A DNA stretch of 64,000 nucleotides from Bacteroidota bacterium (GTDB lineage: Bacteria; Bacteroidota; Bacteroidia; M30B66): the NCBI GenBank assembly GCA_027483445.1, contig JAIXUS010000013.1, positions 53,936-117,935 of the forward strand, given 5' to 3'. The position numbers and the translations under genes were made by a program. Below the pieces are notes generated by a model. The model had not been told where the DNA came from. It was given only the letters and a program-made list of their open reading frames with translations, and did no database searches. This document shows, piece after piece, positions 26,940 to 36,677 of this stretch. Positions within the stretch are counted from its first letter, which is position 1. Every line of letters begins with the position of its first letter.

Positions 26940-28778
26940 GTGATTTTATTTTCTGAAATGGGGCTTCGTAAAGAGCTCCAGGAGGCCATCGCCGATTTAG
27001 GCTTTACGTCGCCAACCCCAATCCAAGAGCAGACAATTCCGCTGCTGACGGAAAACACAACCGACCTTGTTGCCCTTGCTCAAACCGGAACCGGTAAAAC
27101 GGCCGCCTTTGGCTTGCCCCTGCTGCATACCATCGACGAAGGCCGCTTTAATCCACAAGTGCTCATCCTTTGCCCTACACGCGAACTTTGCCTGCAAATT
27201 ACCCGCGACCTGCAATCGTTTTCGACCAAAATGCCCGAAATCAACATCGTGGCCATTTATGGTGGATCAGCCATCACCACGCAAATCCGCGCCATCCGCT
27301 CGGGAGCGCAAATCGTGGTGGCCACTCCGGGGCGCTTGAAAGACATGATTGAGCGCAAAGCCATCAAACTGAGTGAGGTAGAAACTGTGGTGCTCGATGA
27401 AGCCGACGAAATGCTCAACATGGGCTTCCGCGACGATATCGACTTCATCCTCGCCACCACGCCCACCGAAAAGCAAACCTGGCTGTTCTCCGCCACCATG
27501 CCGCCAGAGGTTGCGGCGATTTCAAAAAATTACATGCTCGAACCGGTGGAGATTTCTATCGGGAAAAAGAATGCCTCAGCGGCCAACATCCGCCACGTGT
27601 ACTATCAGGTTGCCGCCTCACAGCGCTACGAAGCCCTCAAGCGGATTGCCGATTTCCACCCCGATATTTACGGAATCATCTTCTGCCGTACCAAGGTCGA
27701 AACGCAAGACATCGCCGAAAAGTTGATTCGCGATGGCTACAATGCCGACTCCCTGCATGGCGACCTCAGCCAGGCGCAACGCGATGCCGTGATGCGGAAG
27801 TTCCGCTCCAAGCACCTGCAAATGCTGGTGGCTACCGACGTTGCCGCACGCGGTATTGACGTAGATAACATCAGCCACGTAATTAACTACAACCTGCCCG
27901 ACGATATTGAAAGCTATACGCACCGATCCGGTCGTACGGCCCGTGCCGGAAAGTTTGGGATTTCCCTGGCCATCATCACCGCTAAGGACGTAACCAAAAT
28001 CCGACAAATTGAGCGGAAAATCAACGCCCAGTTCGAGAAACTGCCCGTTCCGGGTGGAATAGAGGTGTGCGAACAACAGTTGCTCAACCTCACCAACAAG
28101 GCGCACGATGTGGATGTAAATCCCGATATCGAACAATTCCTTCCGGCCATCATTGAGCGCTTCACCGACTTAGACAAGGAAGAGGTGATTCGTCGCTTCG
28201 TTTCTTTGGAATTCAACCGATTCCTCGAATACTACAAGAATGCTCCTGATTTAAATGCCAAGGCAAGCCGCGAACCCGGTGTTGAAGGGGCTTCGCGCCG
28301 ACCTGAAGGCCTCCCGATGAAGCGTTTCTTTGTAGGAGTAGGGGAGATGGATGGCGTGGACAAGTCGGGTATGGTTCGCCTGATTTGCGATACCACCGGT
28401 TTACCCAATGCCCGAATCGGCAAAATCGATTTGCGCCGTTCCTTCTCGTTCTTCGAAGTGCCCGAACAGTACGCACACATTGTTCTGGACAAGTTCCGCG
28501 ATGTGTATGTGAATGACCGTCCGATTAAAATCGAAGTGACCGAAGAAGGCGGATACCCACGCGACAAAAAAGGGAAACCCTACGAAGGCAAAGGCGGTTT
28601 TGGCAGCCGTGGCAGTCAGGGTGGGAAATACGGCAACCAAGGCAGCAAATACGGACAGGGCGACGGTGGCTCACGCCGCGATCGCTTTTCACAATCGGGC
28701 AAAGGTGGAGGATTCCATTTTGGCGGCGGTAAAAGCAAATCGGGCGACTATGACCGTCCGGCCCGTCGTCGCGATTAA
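26940..28778 (+). CDS. DEAD-box ATP-dependent RNA helicase with DbpA-type RNA-binding domain and Gly-rich tail
   Basis: 'AQTGTGKTAAFGLPLL', 'VLDEADEMLNMGF', 'SATMP', 'HRSGRTARAG'. Confidence 0.95.
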   Translation: MILFSEMGLRKELQEAIADLGFTSPTPIQEQTIPLLTENTTDLVALAQTGTGKTAAFGLPLLHTIDEGRFNPQVLILCPTRELCLQITRDLQSFSTKMPEINIVAIYGGSAITTQIRAIRSGAQIVVATPGRLKDMIERKAIKLSEVETVVLDEADEMLNMGFRDDIDFILATTPTEKQTWLFSATMPPEVAAISKNYMLEPVEISIGKKNASAANIRHVYYQVAASQRYEALKRIADFHPDIYGIIFCRTKVETQDIAEKLIRDGYNADSLHGDLSQAQRDAVMRKFRSKHLQMLVATDVAARGIDVDNISHVINYNLPDDIESYTHRSGRTARAGKFGISLAIITAKDVTKIRQIERKINAQFEKLPVPGGIEVCEQQLLNLTNKAHDVDVNPDIEQFLPAIIERFTDLDKEEVIRRFVSLEFNRFLEYYKNAPDLNAKASREPGVEGASRRPEGLPMKRFFVGVGEMDGVDKSGMVRLICDTTGLPNARIGKIDLRRSFSFFEVPEQYAHIVLDKFRDVYVNDRPIKIEVTEEGGYPRDKKGKPYEGKGGFGSRGSQGGKYGNQGSKYGQGDGGSRRDRFSQSGKGGGFHFGGGKSKSGDYDRPARRRD

Positions 28779-30523
28779 CCGTCTTGCTTCACAATTCGGC
28801 GCACAAAGCTCTGCTTGCCGTTGTTGACCGTAACGGTGTAAATGCCGCTACTTAACTTTTTCACGTTTTCAAGCTGTATAGGTGTATTCAAATAAGGGTA
28901 CACCTTTACTTTTTCCTGATAAACCCTTTTTCCACTGGCTTTGTGCACGGTAATCTGTATTTCCTGCTCCGTTGTAGAGAAATACTCGATGCTTAAGCCT
29001 TCAATAAACGGATTGGGATACACATTTACCAAACTGTCGCTTGGCATGCCCTGCAGCTCAGCTTTCGACAGAATACTGTGGGCTTTCATGAAATCCGGAA
29101 TGCCAAATCCGCGGCGAGCGTCGGGGCTCTCGTACTGATCGGCGCTCTGTTCGATGGCTTTAAAGATGTCCATCATCTTCGCTTTTGGATGCGCTTGCCA
29201 TAAGCAGGCTGCCGCGCCGGCAATGATGGGCGATGAAAATGAGGTTCCATTAGAGCGCGCCAGATTTCCACTGCTAACCACCAGATAGGTAAGTTGGCCC
29301 ATGGCCGTTACGTTTGGCTTAATTCTGCCGTCAGACGATGGTCCTAAAGAGCTGAATGCAGCGTAGTTACGCTCAGCGTTCACGGCACCGATCGTGAGCA
29401 CACTGTCGCCATCGGCCGGAGCGCCGATAAATTTCCAGGGATCGGTACCTGAGTTCCCGGCACTGTTTACCACCAAAATGCCTTTGGAAGCTGCAATATC
29501 GGCGCCTTCGGTAATGCGTGTGGTATTCCCGTTAAGGTCGTTGTACGTATGGTTTTGCGAGGGCTCGTCGAACTTGGTGTAGCCGAGCGATGAATTGATA
29601 ATCCAGGCACCGGCGCTGTCGGCAAACTCGGCTCCGGCCACCCAATTGTCTTCTTCAATCACAAATTCGGTGTCGGCATCTTCGGTGCGAATCAGCCAGT
29701 ACAGTGCCTGAGGGGCAGTTCCAATGATTTGTCCGGGCGTATTGGCCGCCATTGTTGAAAGCACCGAAAGGCCATGTGAATTGTCCTCATACACCGCATT
29801 GCCGCCGGCTACGAAATCGCGGGTTCCAAGAATTCGGTTGTTTTGAAAGAGCGAGTCGAAATGATTAAAAATATTCACTTTGAAATAGCCCGCATCCAGC
29901 ACAGCAATGGGTATCGATTGGCCGCGGTAGCCCAGTGCATGAAGCTTTTCGATGCCAATCATCGTGGTTTGAGCCGCAGCATCGCCATAGGCTTCTGTGG
30001 GGTTGCTGAAGGTGTTGAGTGGGGCCGCAGTTTTGGCCGGCGGAGTCGTATTGGCGTTTTCGATTTGTTCGGCCATGCGCATCAGATCGGCCATGAGCTC
30101 GTCGGCCGGCGATTTAATTTTGAGACGGGCCACCTGTGATGTTCTGTTCACGAAGGGCAGGCTGCGGATCTGCTGCATGAGCGAAGTGTCGCTCACTGAG
30201 ACCGTTACCCCGTTAAACCAGCGGCTGCGGTGAAGTACCGTCGCTCCGGTGGCCGCCACTTGTTGAACGTAGGCTGGGTTCACCGGTAAATCGTTCCATT
30301 GCAGCGAAATGCCCTGGTTGGCCCGTCGCTGTAAGGCCGCCTCACTGAGGAATTCAGAGGGATTGTCGAGGCTGAACGGCGAGTTGTTTTTATCGCTGAA
30401 CTGCACCCAGAATTTTCCGGGAGCACTAGATGACTGGGCTTTTGCGCTGATCGAAACCAGCAGGGCCATGATGCCCGCGAGGAAGTAACGTTGCATTTTC
30501 ATAATTGCGGTGGTAAGATACAA
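28775..30523 (-). CDS. S8 subtilisin-like serine peptidase with T9SS C-terminal sorting domain
   Basis: 'IAVLDAGYF', 'SHGLSVLSTMA', 'NGTSFSSPIIAGAAA', C-terminal 'VNVYPNPFIEGLSIEY...VRRIVKQDG'; likely start 30502. Confidence 0.9.
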   Translation of the reverse strand: MYLTTAIMKMQRYFLAGIMALLVSISAKAQSSSAPGKFWVQFSDKNNSPFSLDNPSEFLSEAALQRRANQGISLQWNDLPVNPAYVQQVAATGATVLHRSRWFNGVTVSVSDTSLMQQIRSLPFVNRTSQVARLKIKSPADELMADLMRMAEQIENANTTPPAKTAAPLNTFSNPTEAYGDAAAQTTMIGIEKLHALGYRGQSIPIAVLDAGYFKVNIFNHFDSLFQNNRILGTRDFVAGGNAVYEDNSHGLSVLSTMAANTPGQIIGTAPQALYWLIRTEDADTEFVIEEDNWVAGAEFADSAGAWIINSSLGYTKFDEPSQNHTYNDLNGNTTRITEGADIAASKGILVVNSAGNSGTDPWKFIGAPADGDSVLTIGAVNAERNYAAFSSLGPSSDGRIKPNVTAMGQLTYLVVSSGNLARSNGTSFSSPIIAGAAACLWQAHPKAKMMDIFKAIEQSADQYESPDARRGFGIPDFMKAHSILSKAELQGMPSDSLVNVYPNPFIEGLSIEYFSTTEQEIQITVHKASGKRVYQEKVKVYPYLNTPIQLENVKKLSSGIYTVTVNNGKQSFVRRIVKQDG

Positions 30524-30952
30524 ACGCTTTTACATCGGAACTGTTTTACACCGCACAAAAACCGGCTTTATCCAATTCGCCAAACCCCTAAGCTTCAATC
30601 AATCCTGAATTCATACATTTTATTGGTGTTTTTATGGTGTTTTTTTGGGGCGCCTTTTCGGGCTTTCCGCGCTACACGGTAGCTTGCTTCAATCCCGGGC
30701 GCAGTTCTCGGTTTGCCCGGAGCCAGCGGTGATTGCTGAGTTGTTTCGTCTTTACTAAACAGTATTTCGCATAATCCACAACGGTAAATGAATTGCCATG
30801 TGATGAATTTGCTTGATAAATTATAATTGAATTACACAATTCCGGTCAACGTTGCGCTTATTATCAGTGGGTGATAAGGCATGTAGTTTTGGAAAGTGAT
30901 GTTATAGCCTATGGTTCTTGTTTGCTAGAGCCCAACATTTTTACTTAAGAGT

Positions 30953-31483
30953 TTAAACTTGTTTTTTTGAAAGAAATGAAGATAGTTTCTGAGAATACGT
31001 AATTGAAAAGACTGCAATCACAATCTTAAAAGCTGATAAAATGATTACACTTGTATCAAACTCTTTAGTTGGCATTTCATTTATTATAAGGGTTGCATAG
31101 TTCTTTAAATTTAAAAAGAAATCTGGAATTGTCCAGAAAAACATAAGAAACGCAGCAATCATAATTGCTATTTGCAGAATTATTTGTTTATCTAAGTTAA
31201 TGCTAAGATTTTCTTCAGAATCTGAATTCCTGGCAATTTTATTTGCTATGCTTTTTGCTTTCCAAATAATTAAGCTAGAGGCTGTTGATTGAAATAGGAA
31301 GTTTAATCCTCCGATTTGAATTATCATTTTGTAAATGGAAGAGCTATCTTCATAGACTAAGCTTTCTTTAGAAAATAGCATAAGACTTGCTGATAAGATT
31401 TCCTTTAAAATTCCAATTGTTGATAGCAGAAAGTAGATTCCTATTATTTTGATTAATATTTCGTAAAGCTCTATCTTTTTCAT
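30953..31483 (-). CDS. Membrane protein of unknown function
   Basis: 176 aa with several hydrophobic segments. Confidence 0.55.
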   Translation of the reverse strand: MKKIELYEILIKIIGIYFLLSTIGILKEILSASLMLFSKESLVYEDSSSIYKMIIQIGGLNFLFQSTASSLIIWKAKSIANKIARNSDSEENLSINLDKQIILQIAIMIAAFLMFFWTIPDFFLNLKNYATLIINEMPTKEFDTSVIILSAFKIVIAVFSITYSQKLSSFLSKKQV

Positions 31484-31513
31484 GTTTTACTCAGATGCCT
31501 TTTTTGGGTTGTA

Positions 31514-31642
31514 GCTAACGTTTTGCCGATTTGCGCCGTTCGGGTTTCCTGTCCCAAATCTATCACACAAAACGAATTTTCCAAATCACCGAGATGCTTT
31601 CATGAATCTCGAAAGCCCGAATGGTGCGAATTGGCTGTTAGC
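31514..31642. repeat. Imperfect long inverted repeat bounded by GCTAAC / GTTAGC
   Basis: Left GCTAACgttttGCCgATTtGCgCCgTTCGGG pairs imperfectly with right CCCGAAtGGtGCgAATtGGCtGTTAGC. Confidence 0.6.
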
Positions 31643-31676
31643 GGTTCGTTGTTTTTCTTAATCATTTTATTTGTCA

Positions 31677-32144
31677 TTATATTTTTGCTGTCGGATTGTG
31701 CTTAACTGGAAAGTTTACAGAGCTTGCAATAAAGCAAAGTTCACTAGCTTTTTTATGTAACTCGTTAGCTTTGTCAACCATATATTGTTCTGTTACAGTG
31801 ACTATCGGATTTAAAGTTACTTCTTTAAATTGTCCACCACCATTTGAAGTTTCAACCATTATTCCTGTCGCATTGTCAATATAGTCTGAAACGATTACTC
31901 CTGCCTCTGAACATAAATGTAAATACCAAAGCATATGACAAGCTGATAAAGAAGAAACTAAAAGGTCTTCTGGATTATGTTTCGTCTTGTCGCCAAGAAA
32001 TGCTGGGTCTGCCGAGCCAAAAATTTCAGATTTGTTTTCGATGATTATTTGATGGCTTCTTTCGTAATTTCTATAATTGTCAGTTCCTGTCCCTTTGTTT
32101 CCTGTCCATTTAATTGTCGCTTTATATTGATGTTGTCCGCTCAT
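31677..32144 (-). CDS. OsmC family protein
   Basis: 'FLGDKTKHNPEDLLVSSLSACHMLWYLHLCSEAGV' is characteristic of the OsmC/Ohr family. Confidence 0.85.
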   Translation of the reverse strand: MSGQHQYKATIKWTGNKGTGTDNYRNYERSHQIIIENKSEIFGSADPAFLGDKTKHNPEDLLVSSLSACHMLWYLHLCSEAGVIVSDYIDNATGIMVETSNGGGQFKEVTLNPIVTVTEQYMVDKANELHKKASELCFIASSVNFPVKHNPTAKI

Positions 32145-32767
32145 ATTATTTGGTTCAAAATTTTAGTTTTTTTGACTTCAAATTTGTCTGTGTCGTTCAT
32201 TACAATGACCGCTAACTAGTGCATTCCCGCGTATTTGTTCGTGTTATTTGCACTTTAAGAGTCACTTGCGCAAGTTAATCGCTTCGATCGAAAGCGCAAA
32301 AGCTTATGCCTTAACGTATATTGTTGATTCTCATGAGAACGTGATCGGGTTTAATGTGTGAGGTAAAGCGCCATAAGGCCCAGTTGTTCGCGTATGATTC
32401 CGTTTGGGATGGATTCTCTTCTTCGAAATAGAGTGATGCAAGTCTTTTGAAATTGGATTATCAAAGGTGGTGAATTGGCTGCGGCAGACAATATATAATT
32501 TCTTTTTGGATAGTTGGTGTGGTCGGTTTGTGCGTTGGAAATCTTCAGCCCGCGTTAGCGGTTGCAGCGTAAAGCCCGGAGGCCGCGGAGTTGCGCGCTG
32601 AGCGTAGCCGAAGAGGGCGGAGCGGGCGAGGACTTGCAGCGGAAAACGCGGCCGCCACACGTAAAGCAGCAATACACGCAAAGGCTGCATTGCGGCAACG
32701 CCCAAAAAAATAATAAAAATCTTTTTGATTTCCTTTTTTAATGCCTGTAAATTCAAGCATTGTAGAT

Positions 32768-33457
32768 TTATTCCATCCCTTTTTCGATGGCTTTCATGGT
32801 AAATACCACTCCGCTTTTGATGCCTGTTGAGGGCGGTAAAACGTACTCTACATCGACCAGGCGCTTGTAAACCAGGCCGAAATTTTTAGCGAAAACTTCT
32901 GTGTCGCGGTATTCGTTGATTAAATTGCTTGGATCGGTGTTCTCTACCGTTACGGTCGAATCGAAGCTCAAACTGCCGTTGTTGAATGGCTCGTGCAGCT
33001 TTGTGGCTTCTACTTCTCGCTCTCCTCTGTTATTCAAGGCGTTGATGTTCCAGGTGAGGCTTTCTTTCAACGGAAAACGAAGCTTGAGCAAGCGCACGTC
33101 TTCCTCCACTTTCTCTACGGCCAATTCGTTTTTCACCACAAACCACACGTCTTTAAGCTGCCAGCTGGCAAGTTCAGATGCGCGTTTGTAGCGCTCAAGG
33201 CGGATGGCCCGGCGACCGGAATTGTCGGTGAATTCTGATTCGTAATACTCTTTGATTTGAAAACGAAATGTGTCGGTATTTCCTGTAAAATCGTTGTAAT
33301 ACAGCGAGTCGCAGTCGTAAATGATGTAACTTCCCACCTGATCGGGGAAATACTCGTTATAGGTTTGCTGACTCACATCTTCCGTTTCTTCTTTACAAGA
33401 ACTGATGAAAGCCGTTGCCATCAAGGCCAATAAAGCAAAGCGGATAGGTTTTATCAT
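32768..33457 (-). CDS. Putative lipoprotein, unknown function
   Basis: 229 aa; 'LLALMATAFISSCKEETED' lipobox. Confidence 0.65.
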   Translation of the reverse strand: MIKPIRFALLALMATAFISSCKEETEDVSQQTYNEYFPDQVGSYIIYDCDSLYYNDFTGNTDTFRFQIKEYYESEFTDNSGRRAIRLERYKRASELASWQLKDVWFVVKNELAVEKVEEDVRLLKLRFPLKESLTWNINALNNRGEREVEATKLHEPFNNGSLSFDSTVTVENTDPSNLINEYRDTEVFAKNFGLVYKRLVDVEYVLPPSTGIKSGVVFTMKAIEKGME

Positions 33458-33524
33458 AAGCTTATTTCAGTGCTTCAAGGTACGAAACAGCGCCGCCGAT
33501 GTTGCGTTGAAGTAAGTTCCAAGG

Positions 33525-34628
33525 CTAAATTGCAGGCTCTCGCTTGATGAAGCCGCCTCCGATGAGGTCTTCGCCTTCATAAAACACCGCCGATTGCCCG
33601 GGCGCAATGCCCGAAACAGGCTCAATAAACTCCACCTGCATATCGCCATCGGGCAACTGATTAATGATGCTCTGCGTACCGTCGTGCTTGTAGCGAATTT
33701 TGGTCAAAGCCTGCATGTCGTCGGGAATGGCTGCGTATTTCACCAGATTCACACCACGAACCTTCATGGTATGGCGCACGAGCTCTTCTTTTTCGCCCAA
33801 CACTACGGTATTGGTTTCCGGACGAATTTCGAGCACAAACATGGGTTTACCTAAGGCAATATCGAGTCCTTTACGCTGCCCAATGGTGTAAAACGGGTAA
33901 CCTTGATGTTTCCCGATTACGGTACCGTCGGCCAGCACAAAATCGCCACCGTTTACGCGTTCTTCAAGACCTTCTACACGGCGCTTGAGGAAGCTGCGGT
34001 AGTCGTTGTCGGGCACAAAACAAATCTCGTAGCTCTCGCTTTTGTTGGCGAGGTCCATAAAATCGGCATCGGCAGCCATCTTTCTGATTTCCTGTTTACG
34101 GAAACCGCCGAGCGGAAACCGCGTGCGGGCGAGGAAATCCTGCTTCAGGCCCCAGAGCACATAGCTTTGGTCTTTGTTCAAATCGAGTCCGCGTGAAATC
34201 ACATACCTGCCGTTTTCTTGGCGTTGGCGGGCGTAATGTCCGGTAGCGATGAATTCGCAGTCAAGCTTATCGGCACGTTTAAGCAGAGCTTCCCATTTAA
34301 TGTGGGTATTGCACAACACGCAAGGGTTTGGTGTACGTCCGGCAAGGTATTCCTCCACAAAATTGTCGATGATCGATTCTCCGAATTCAGAACGGATGTC
34401 GAGGATAAAATGCGGAAAGCCAAAGCGCACGGCCAGTGCACGGGCATCGTTAATGGAGTCGAGGCTGCAACAGCCGGTTTCTTTCTTGGTTCCGCCTGAA
34501 GTGGCATAATCCCAGGTTTTCATGGTGATTCCGACTACCTCATAGCCTTCTTCATGCAGCAACATAGCGGCCACGGAGCTGTCAACACCGCCACTCATGG
34601 CCACCAAAACTCTTCCGTGCTTACTCAT
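33525..34628 (-). CDS. mnmA: tRNA-specific 2-thiouridylase MnmA
   Basis: 'VLVAMSGGVDSSVAAMLLHEEGYEVVGITMKTWD', 'TPNPCVLCNTHIKWEALL', 'ATGHYAR', 'SYVLWGL'. Confidence 0.95.
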   Translation of the reverse strand: MSKHGRVLVAMSGGVDSSVAAMLLHEEGYEVVGITMKTWDYATSGGTKKETGCCSLDSINDARALAVRFGFPHFILDIRSEFGESIIDNFVEEYLAGRTPNPCVLCNTHIKWEALLKRADKLDCEFIATGHYARQRQENGRYVISRGLDLNKDQSYVLWGLKQDFLARTRFPLGGFRKQEIRKMAADADFMDLANKSESYEICFVPDNDYRSFLKRRVEGLEERVNGGDFVLADGTVIGKHQGYPFYTIGQRKGLDIALGKPMFVLEIRPETNTVVLGEKEELVRHTMKVRGVNLVKYAAIPDDMQALTKIRYKHDGTQSIINQLPDGDMQVEFIEPVSGIAPGQSAVFYEGEDLIGGGFIKREPAI

Positions 34629-34633
34629 TGTGT

Positions 34634-35371
34634 TTATTGACCGGGCATCGGTTCCCGGATTTCGTCTTCAGGTTTTTCAATCTTCATGAGGAATGGCTTC
34701 TCGCTTACTCCATTTTTAAACACCTCTGTGCCTTTGAGGTTGCCATTTTCTTCAAAATAATACCAGGTGCCTTCGCGCAAGTCGGCCACATAATTACCGG
34801 CATTTTGCACCTTGCCATTGGCGTAGAAATAGGTCATTTTTCCATTGAGCAGTCCCTCTTTATACGTTGCCGTTAAGCGGGGTTTGCCGTCTTCGTAAAA
34901 CTGCTTCCAGGCGCCGTCTTTCTTGCCCTTGTTCCAGTTGAGCTCTTCCGAAATCTGGCCGTTTTCGTAATACGTAAGTTCAGGACCTTGTTTTACGCCA
35001 TTTAGCCAGGTTTCGCGGCCAACCACAGCTTTTTTCTCGCTGAAATAGGTCCAAACCGAGTCTTTTTTCTGACCAATATAATTGCCCTCCGAAATAAAGT
35101 TGCCTTTTTCGTCGAAGCCTTTACAGCGCGAACGTTGGCCTTTAGCGTAGTAAAAGCAGGCCATTTTAAGCTTTCCCTCTTCGGTGTAATAGCGGAAAAT
35201 GCCTTCCGGTTGGTCGTCTTTAAACGAACCTTCGTAACGAATGCTGCCGTTAGGGTGATTTTTTCGCCACAGGCCTTGCTTTTTGCCTTTCGCATCAGTT
35301 ACGTTCAGGCCGGTCTGGGCCCAAAACGGACCGCAGCAAAACACGAGCAGGGCAATCAGATATGGTTTCAT
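34634..35371 (-). CDS. MORN-repeat (YwqK-like) protein
   Basis: Repeated 'G.w..yyenG.l......y..g' motifs; signal peptide MKPYLIALLVFCCGPFWAQ. Confidence 0.75.
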   Translation of the reverse strand: MKPYLIALLVFCCGPFWAQTGLNVTDAKGKKQGLWRKNHPNGSIRYEGSFKDDQPEGIFRYYTEEGKLKMACFYYAKGQRSRCKGFDEKGNFISEGNYIGQKKDSVWTYFSEKKAVVGRETWLNGVKQGPELTYYENGQISEELNWNKGKKDGAWKQFYEDGKPRLTATYKEGLLNGKMTYFYANGKVQNAGNYVADLREGTWYYFEENGNLKGTEVFKNGVSEKPFLMKIEKPEDEIREPMPGQ

Positions 35372-35527
35372 GAAAATGGGCTGCAAAGGTAATCAATTCC
35401 TTACCAGCCCTCAACGGTATGTTTTGGTGCGTATTGCCCGGCAAGCGGGGATGACCTTTCGCGCCGAGGCAGGGCCATTCGCCACAACTCATTGCTCCAT
35501 GGGCGCTCAGGCTTTATTGTTCAGCAA

Positions 35528-36232
35528 CTACAGCCCGGTTTGTTGGCGAAAGTCGGCTTCTTCGATGTATCCCGATTTTTCCCAGATGCGTTTCCCGTCG
35601 CGATAAAGTTCGAGGTGCGGAATACCCTTAATGCCTTTGTCGCTCAGCAGTTGCGCATTGGCGTCGGCATCAATTTTCAACAGGCTGAGGTCCGATTTCC
35701 GTTCATCGGCCAGTTTGGTAATCCAAGGCAGCATCTTTTTGCAGGGGGCACACCAGGCAGCATTGAAATCGACCAAAACATAGCCCGGCTTGCTCACGGC
35801 ATCATTGTAAGCGCTCAAACTCATTCCCGATTTAGCCGCAGGAGCTTTGCGGCCCTCAGCACGCCAGCGCACCATACCACCGTCCATGTTGTACACTTCT
35901 TTGAAACCCTTTGAGGCCATCATTTCGGCCGCCTTGCCGCTGCGACCGCCCGAGAGGCAATACACCAAAACCGGCTTGGATTTATCGAGTTTATCGAGGT
36001 TTTTTTCAAAATCGCCGCCATTCACGTTATAGTTTACCGCACCCGGCAAGCCTCCGGATGCGAACTCTTCGGGGCTGCGCACATCTACAACCTGCACATC
36101 GCTCTGGGCAAGCTTTTGTTCAAACTCAGCGGGTGGAATGGTTTTGTTGGCTCCCGATTGTTGGGCAAGCCCGTTGCAGGCAATCAGCAATCCGCCCAAC
36201 AGGGCAATAGAAAGAAATCGAATGATGGTCAT
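35528..36232 (-). CDS. Rhodanese-thioredoxin fusion protein
   Basis: 'VVDVRSPEEFASGGLPGAVNYNV..VLVYCLSGGRSGKAAEMM' rhodanese, then 'FNAAWCAPCKKMLPWI' thioredoxin. Confidence 0.9.
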   Translation of the reverse strand: MTIIRFLSIALLGGLLIACNGLAQQSGANKTIPPAEFEQKLAQSDVQVVDVRSPEEFASGGLPGAVNYNVNGGDFEKNLDKLDKSKPVLVYCLSGGRSGKAAEMMASKGFKEVYNMDGGMVRWRAEGRKAPAAKSGMSLSAYNDAVSKPGYVLVDFNAAWCAPCKKMLPWITKLADERKSDLSLLKIDADANAQLLSDKGIKGIPHLELYRDGKRIWEKSGYIEEADFRQQTGL

Positions 36233-36241
36233 GGTGCGAAA

Positions 36242-36577
36242 TTATAGCTCTTTGCGAATGATTGACTCAAGAATTTCTGTGGGAATTACGCCCGATTGCC
36301 GCCATTTGACTTCTCCTTTTTTGAACAGCAACAAGGTGGGCACGCTATGAATGCGAAAGGCTGCGGCGGCTTGCGGATTTTTATCGATATCAATCTTGAG
36401 AATGGTGGCCTTGTCGCCAATTCTGGCTTTTACTTCGCTCAGTATAGGAGCCAACATTTTGCAAGGGCCGCACCATTCGGCTGAAAAGTCAACAAGAACA
36501 GGCTTTTCAGCGTTAATGAGGTCTTGAAATCGAGGTGCTGGAGTTTCGGGTTGCATAGTGTGATTGATGAGGTGCAA
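36242..36577 (-). CDS. Thioredoxin
   Basis: '[35 protein letters not shown]'; likely start 36556. Confidence 0.93.
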   Translation of the reverse strand: MHLINHTMQPETPAPRFQDLINAEKPVLVDFSAEWCGPCKMLAPILSEVKARIGDKATILKIDIDKNPQAAAAFRIHSVPTLLLFKKGEVKWRQSGVIPTEILESIIRKEL

Positions 36578-36626
36578 AGTTCAACATAGATTTCGAATCT
36601 TTCCGTGACCGTCATCACACCCCATA

Positions 36627-36659
36627 AAAAAAGCCGCCTCTGAGGAGAGACGGCCTTTT
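36627..36659 (-). terminator. Rho-independent terminator of the 36678-38111 gene
   Basis: GCCGCCTCT/AGAGACGGC stem (one mismatch), GAGG loop, T-tract on the minus strand (AAAAAA on plus). Confidence 0.75.
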
Positions 36660-36677
36660 ATCTGAGAACGAATTAAC

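Noticed and set aside
27618-28567. Antisense ORFs within the helicase gene (172, 111 and 100 aa)
   Set aside because: Opposite a clear DEAD-box helicase; compositional artefacts.
32331-32760. ORFs 32331..32756 and 32545..32760 on the minus strand
   Set aside because: Lie in a GC-rich repeat-like intergenic element; Arg/Ala-rich translations without recognisable domains.
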